This document shows, piece after piece, positions 61,274-64,000 of a DNA stretch of 64,000 bases (its first letter is position 1; the number at the start of each line of letters is the position of its first letter). Position numbers and translations under genes: made by a program. Under the pieces are notes generated by a model. It was given only the letters and a program-made list of their open reading frames with translations, ran no database searches and was not told where the DNA came from. The stretch is from the NCBI GenBank assembly GCA_025201845.1, contig MU603937.1, forward strand, positions 116,854-180,853. Reading direction: 5' to 3'. Source of the DNA: Martensiomyces pterosporus (taxonomy: Eukaryota > Kickxellomycota > Kickxellomycetes > Kickxellales > Kickxellaceae).

Positions 61274-61676
61274 TGAACACAACAAAAAGCAGTATGTGAG
61301 GTCTTGCTGAGCGGGGTGAGACCAGATATTAAGAGCACGAAGAAGCGATGTTAATGAACAAAATAAAGAGAAAACAGAGCAAAGCTGGACACCACCGAGA
61401 AAAGCCAAGATGCGTGTAGCACATGTGAAATCAACAGATGCATGGGGGTCAGCGGGCTCTGCTCTCCTGGAAAACTCAATGGTGACGTTGCAAGTGCACA
61501 GGTTTGCTTCCCCACAAACACGACAAGTGGCGTGACACCGGGCAGTGCAAAAGGCGGTGTAGAAATAGTGTGAGGGATGCTGTATTAGGTGTCTCCAGTG
61601 CTGGCAGTACAATTACATAGAACAAGAATAAAAAGTTGGCTGAATAAAAGGAGGTGGCCGATGGCACCAAATGCCA
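61274..61676. other. Intergenic: TAG-lipase promoter and TGL2 3' flank
   Basis: No gene is seen. The TAG-lipase frame is open upstream to 61612 but lacks an ATG. Confidence 0.4.
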
Positions 61677-63685
61677 TCAGTATCCGCGCTGGTAGAGAAT
61701 GGTTCCGACGCGCAAGTAAAAGTCGATGGGGTCAAACTTCTTGCTGCTGGAAAGCAGGCCATCGCCAAGTGCGGGTTCGGGTGTTTTGGGCATTGCAGTA
61801 GCAGCAGCTGGTGCTTCGTTGCGACTTAGCCACGACGACCATTTGTCGCCCCAGTAAGCGATCGTGCTAATAAAGTCCCTTCCCAGGCTAGTTACCCGCC
61901 AGCGGTTGGTGAAGTCAAAGTGATCCGCACACACGGTGCCCAGATAATGACCCCACTGCGCGCTGGTAAGGCTGACGAACCCGTCGTTTGGACCCTCGGC
62001 CTTGTAGATGATATCGTGTGGGATAATGAGGGGATTGGCTTTTTCGGTGATGCCGTTGGTGTCAATATGTGCGCCAAACGAAAGGTACTCCACGCCGGGT
62101 GCATCTGGGGTAGCTGGGTTGAAGAAGCGGTTGCAATAGTCTGTTGTCAGGCAAGCATATGCAGGGGTGTCGAGCGTGGCCATGATCCGGCGGTAGACCA
62201 TCCGAAGCAGGGATGCTGAGCGCTGCAGATAGTCGTCTTCAATTGCTGAGTTGCGCTCAAGTCGGCTGAGCTGAGACGACTCGCCTGCAGATGCATTCTC
62301 GCTCAGCAAGTTGGTGAGGAAGTGCGCAAAGTCCCGGAGTCGCACATCTGCGGGGTCAATGCCAGCTACATTCGAAATGTGTGGATATACAGGTCCATCA
62401 GCGGGCTTGCAGACGCTATGCGAGCCCTCCGCTCCGACAGCCTTGTTGATGATAGAGCTGATGCGCTCACGCAGAATCGCTTCAGGAACACCTTGAACAG
62501 GTGATGCAGCATCGGTGGCGGGCGAATCCCCTATCGGGTTTATGCCTCCGAGCTTCCACACCGTAGCAAAGTCGCGAATGAGCTGGTCAGGGTCCACACG
62601 GTAGCCCAAGCTCAGATAGTCGCGACACCAGTCCATAAAGGGCGATCCGCGGTGGGGCGTGCACACAGTGGTCAGCGATGCGACAGAGTAGCTCTTGGGA
62701 TGTATGTGCGATATGAGGTAGCGTGCATCGAGTCCGCCCATCGAGTGGCCAAGGATATTGATCTTTTCGGTGGGCAGCCGGGAGGCAAGCAGCGAGTCGA
62801 GCTGGTGAGCACGCTCGCGCACACCTCCAGTTCCGGGAACCTTTGCAATAACAACTTTGGCGCCGGCCTTTTCCAGAGCCTCACGAATGCCCCGCCAGTA
62901 GTGGATCTGGAGAATAGGCAGCTTTTCAGGACCTAACAGCTCGCATACCAAAAAAGGCAACCGCCATCCCCAAAACAAGACATGGAGATATGGAGGCAGC
63001 GTGCAGTCGGCAGATGATATTAGCACGAGAGTAGTGCAGTGCGGCATGAAGGTCGCTTGTGAGTATTTGCATGGCTGAAAACAAGGCACGGTTCTCGCAA
63101 TGGCGCCAAAGATGCTTACCTCGAACGTCAAAGCCGTAGAGACCTAGAGAGAGCAAGGCACACGAAGAGAGCGCGCAAAGGAAAAAGTCACAAGTGAGCA
63201 AACGTGGCGCTTCCGCAAAGAGCACACAAAACGCGCAGCTCCTGAATCAGAAGAAAGCGCCGAGCTATCAAGAATCCAGTGGAGTCCGGCGTAAGCTGGC
63301 ATCACTGGACACAGGCCCTCCCTTCTACTGCTCCTCCTCCAGCTAAACACCGCACATGCAGAGGCTAAATGGTCTGTGAATGATGATGCTTACCGTGGCA
63401 GAGCACTAGCGGGTTCCTGGGCGCAATGTAGATAGGCTTTACTGGGATTTGCTCGTTCAAACCAGCTTTGTCCAGAATAGCGTCTGGGTTGGTGGTGGCC
63501 GACCGCGGCGACGGGCACTCGTCTACAGAGCTGCTACCACTAGTGGCTTCCGAGTTGGCATACAGCCACGGCGCAGTCCCGAATTTGGCAGCTCTTTTGG
63601 CCCGTCTGGTCAGAGTCGCAACTGATGTCTCGGCATGCTGTCTGAAAAGGCGCAGGAACCTTGCAGCAGAAAACGTCGCAGACAT
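61677..63685 (-). CDS. TGL2: Mitochondrial-type alpha/beta-hydrolase lipase, Tgl2-like
   Basis: Three exons (63394-63685, 63120-63143, 61677-62932) give 523 residues. The 24-nt middle exon is required to rebuild PLVLCHG|LYGFDVR|GPEKLPILQIHYWRG, and all junctions are GT-AG and phase-consistent. The N-terminus MSATFSAARFLRLFRQHAETSVATLTRRAKRAAK is basic and amphipathic, fitting mitochondrial import as for yeast Tgl2. The nucleophile motif GHSMGG (Ser about residue 167) is followed by LDARYLISH and TTVCTPHRGSPFMDW; the C-terminal catalytic residues probably lie in NDGFVSLTSAQWG and the conserved VCADHFDFTN. It should hydrolyse acylglycerols. It lies tandem to the patatin-type lipase. Confidence 0.9.
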
Positions 63686-64000
63686 TTCTCCGTCGAAAAA
63701 GAAGCAAGCACACTGCAAAGTGAAGGCGGGGAGGGGAAGGCGGGCGGGCGTGTGGGCGACAAAGTAGGAAAGCAGAAGCAAGCCGATGCTAGTGGTTCGA
63801 GAAGAGCAGTGCTGGCAGATTGGACTTTTTATATAGAAAGCAACGCAGTTGGAGTGCAGAAGAGGAGAGCAGCAGAGGCAGACAAAAGAAGGGGCCGTCC
63901 TTTTGTGCTTCACGCCAGCAGCTTATAAAAACAAAAGCATCAGAAAGTGCCAACTGACATTGGGTGGCATCGAAGCACCAAGCCGGCTCGAGCGAGGGGC
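63686..64000. other. TGL2 upstream region to window end
   Basis: No gene is seen. A TTATAAAAAC sequence at 63921-63930 is AT-rich, but no element is convincing. Confidence 0.35.

Noticed and set aside
1..64000. CRISPR arrays, prophage or bacterial operons
   Set aside because: No spaced direct repeats and no bacterial gene organisation; intron-rich eukaryotic genes throughout.

Overview
This is nuclear DNA of a fungus, most likely an early-diverging lineage (my inference is a Zoopagomycota/Kickxellomycotina, Coemansia-like genome). The evidence is a dense set of conserved single-copy eukaryotic genes, short GT-AG introns (mostly 100-450 nt) with clear GTAAGT-type donors, intergenic gaps of only 0.1-1.1 kb, and a gene set that includes fungal Ypd1 and LAG1 next to genes many yeasts have lost (Tudor-SN/SND1, a TMEM234-like protein, alpha-actinin). 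I rebuilt gene models by hand from splice sites; where an apparent open frame began with a non-ATG codon I moved the start to the first in-frame ATG.

Layout. 0-12 kb: 3' end of a Q-rich protein, an M16 metallopeptidase, an adaptor-complex beta subunit (minus), VPS52 (plus) and cofilin (minus). 13-17 kb: a Ypd1-type phosphotransfer protein and an SR splicing factor with a CCHC knuckle. 16.8-27.6 kb: a run of minus-strand genes: RFC2 (carrying a frame-breaking 61-bp tandem duplication), a mitochondrial D-2-hydroxyacid dehydrogenase, a Ptc7-type PP2C, inositol polyphosphate multikinase, RPN10 and ribosomal protein S23. 28-33 kb: an importin-7/8-type karyopherin and eIF3j (plus). 32.9-43.8 kb (minus): a CPSF-A/DDB1/RSE1-family giant, a ceramide synthase, a degenerate ceramide-synthase-like neighbour broken by an assembly gap, and a tandem-PH protein. 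44.4-52.1 kb (plus): a four-TM protein, an LRR protein, alpha-actinin, UBC7 and NOP16. 52.2-63.7 kb: a small TMEM234-like gene, a gene-poor block bounded by two inverted tRNA-Val(AAC) genes, SND1, and two unrelated lipases side by side (patatin-type TAG lipase and TGL2-type lipase).

The genes are mostly housekeeping and do not form a single pathway. Local themes are vesicle traffic (AP beta, VPS52), ubiquitin-proteasome/ERAD (RPN10, UBC7), RNA and ribosome biology (SR protein, S23, eIF3j, NOP16, SND1) and lipid metabolism (two LAG1-family genes, two lipases).

The most informative unusual signals are: (1) a 477-bp TGT...ACA element flanked by a GACA repeat, inserted 18 bp upstream of one tRNA-Val gene, while the inverted tRNA copy 2 kb away preserves the uninterrupted site; this is the position and structure expected of a Ty3-like LTR. 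(2) A ceramide-synthase homologue that has lost catalytic residues, directly next to the intact enzyme. (3) The RFC2 duplication. (4) A recurrent pattern of extremely small exons, including first exons of 3 and 4 nt. I found no CRISPR, prophage or bacterial-type operon and no clearly novel multi-gene system.
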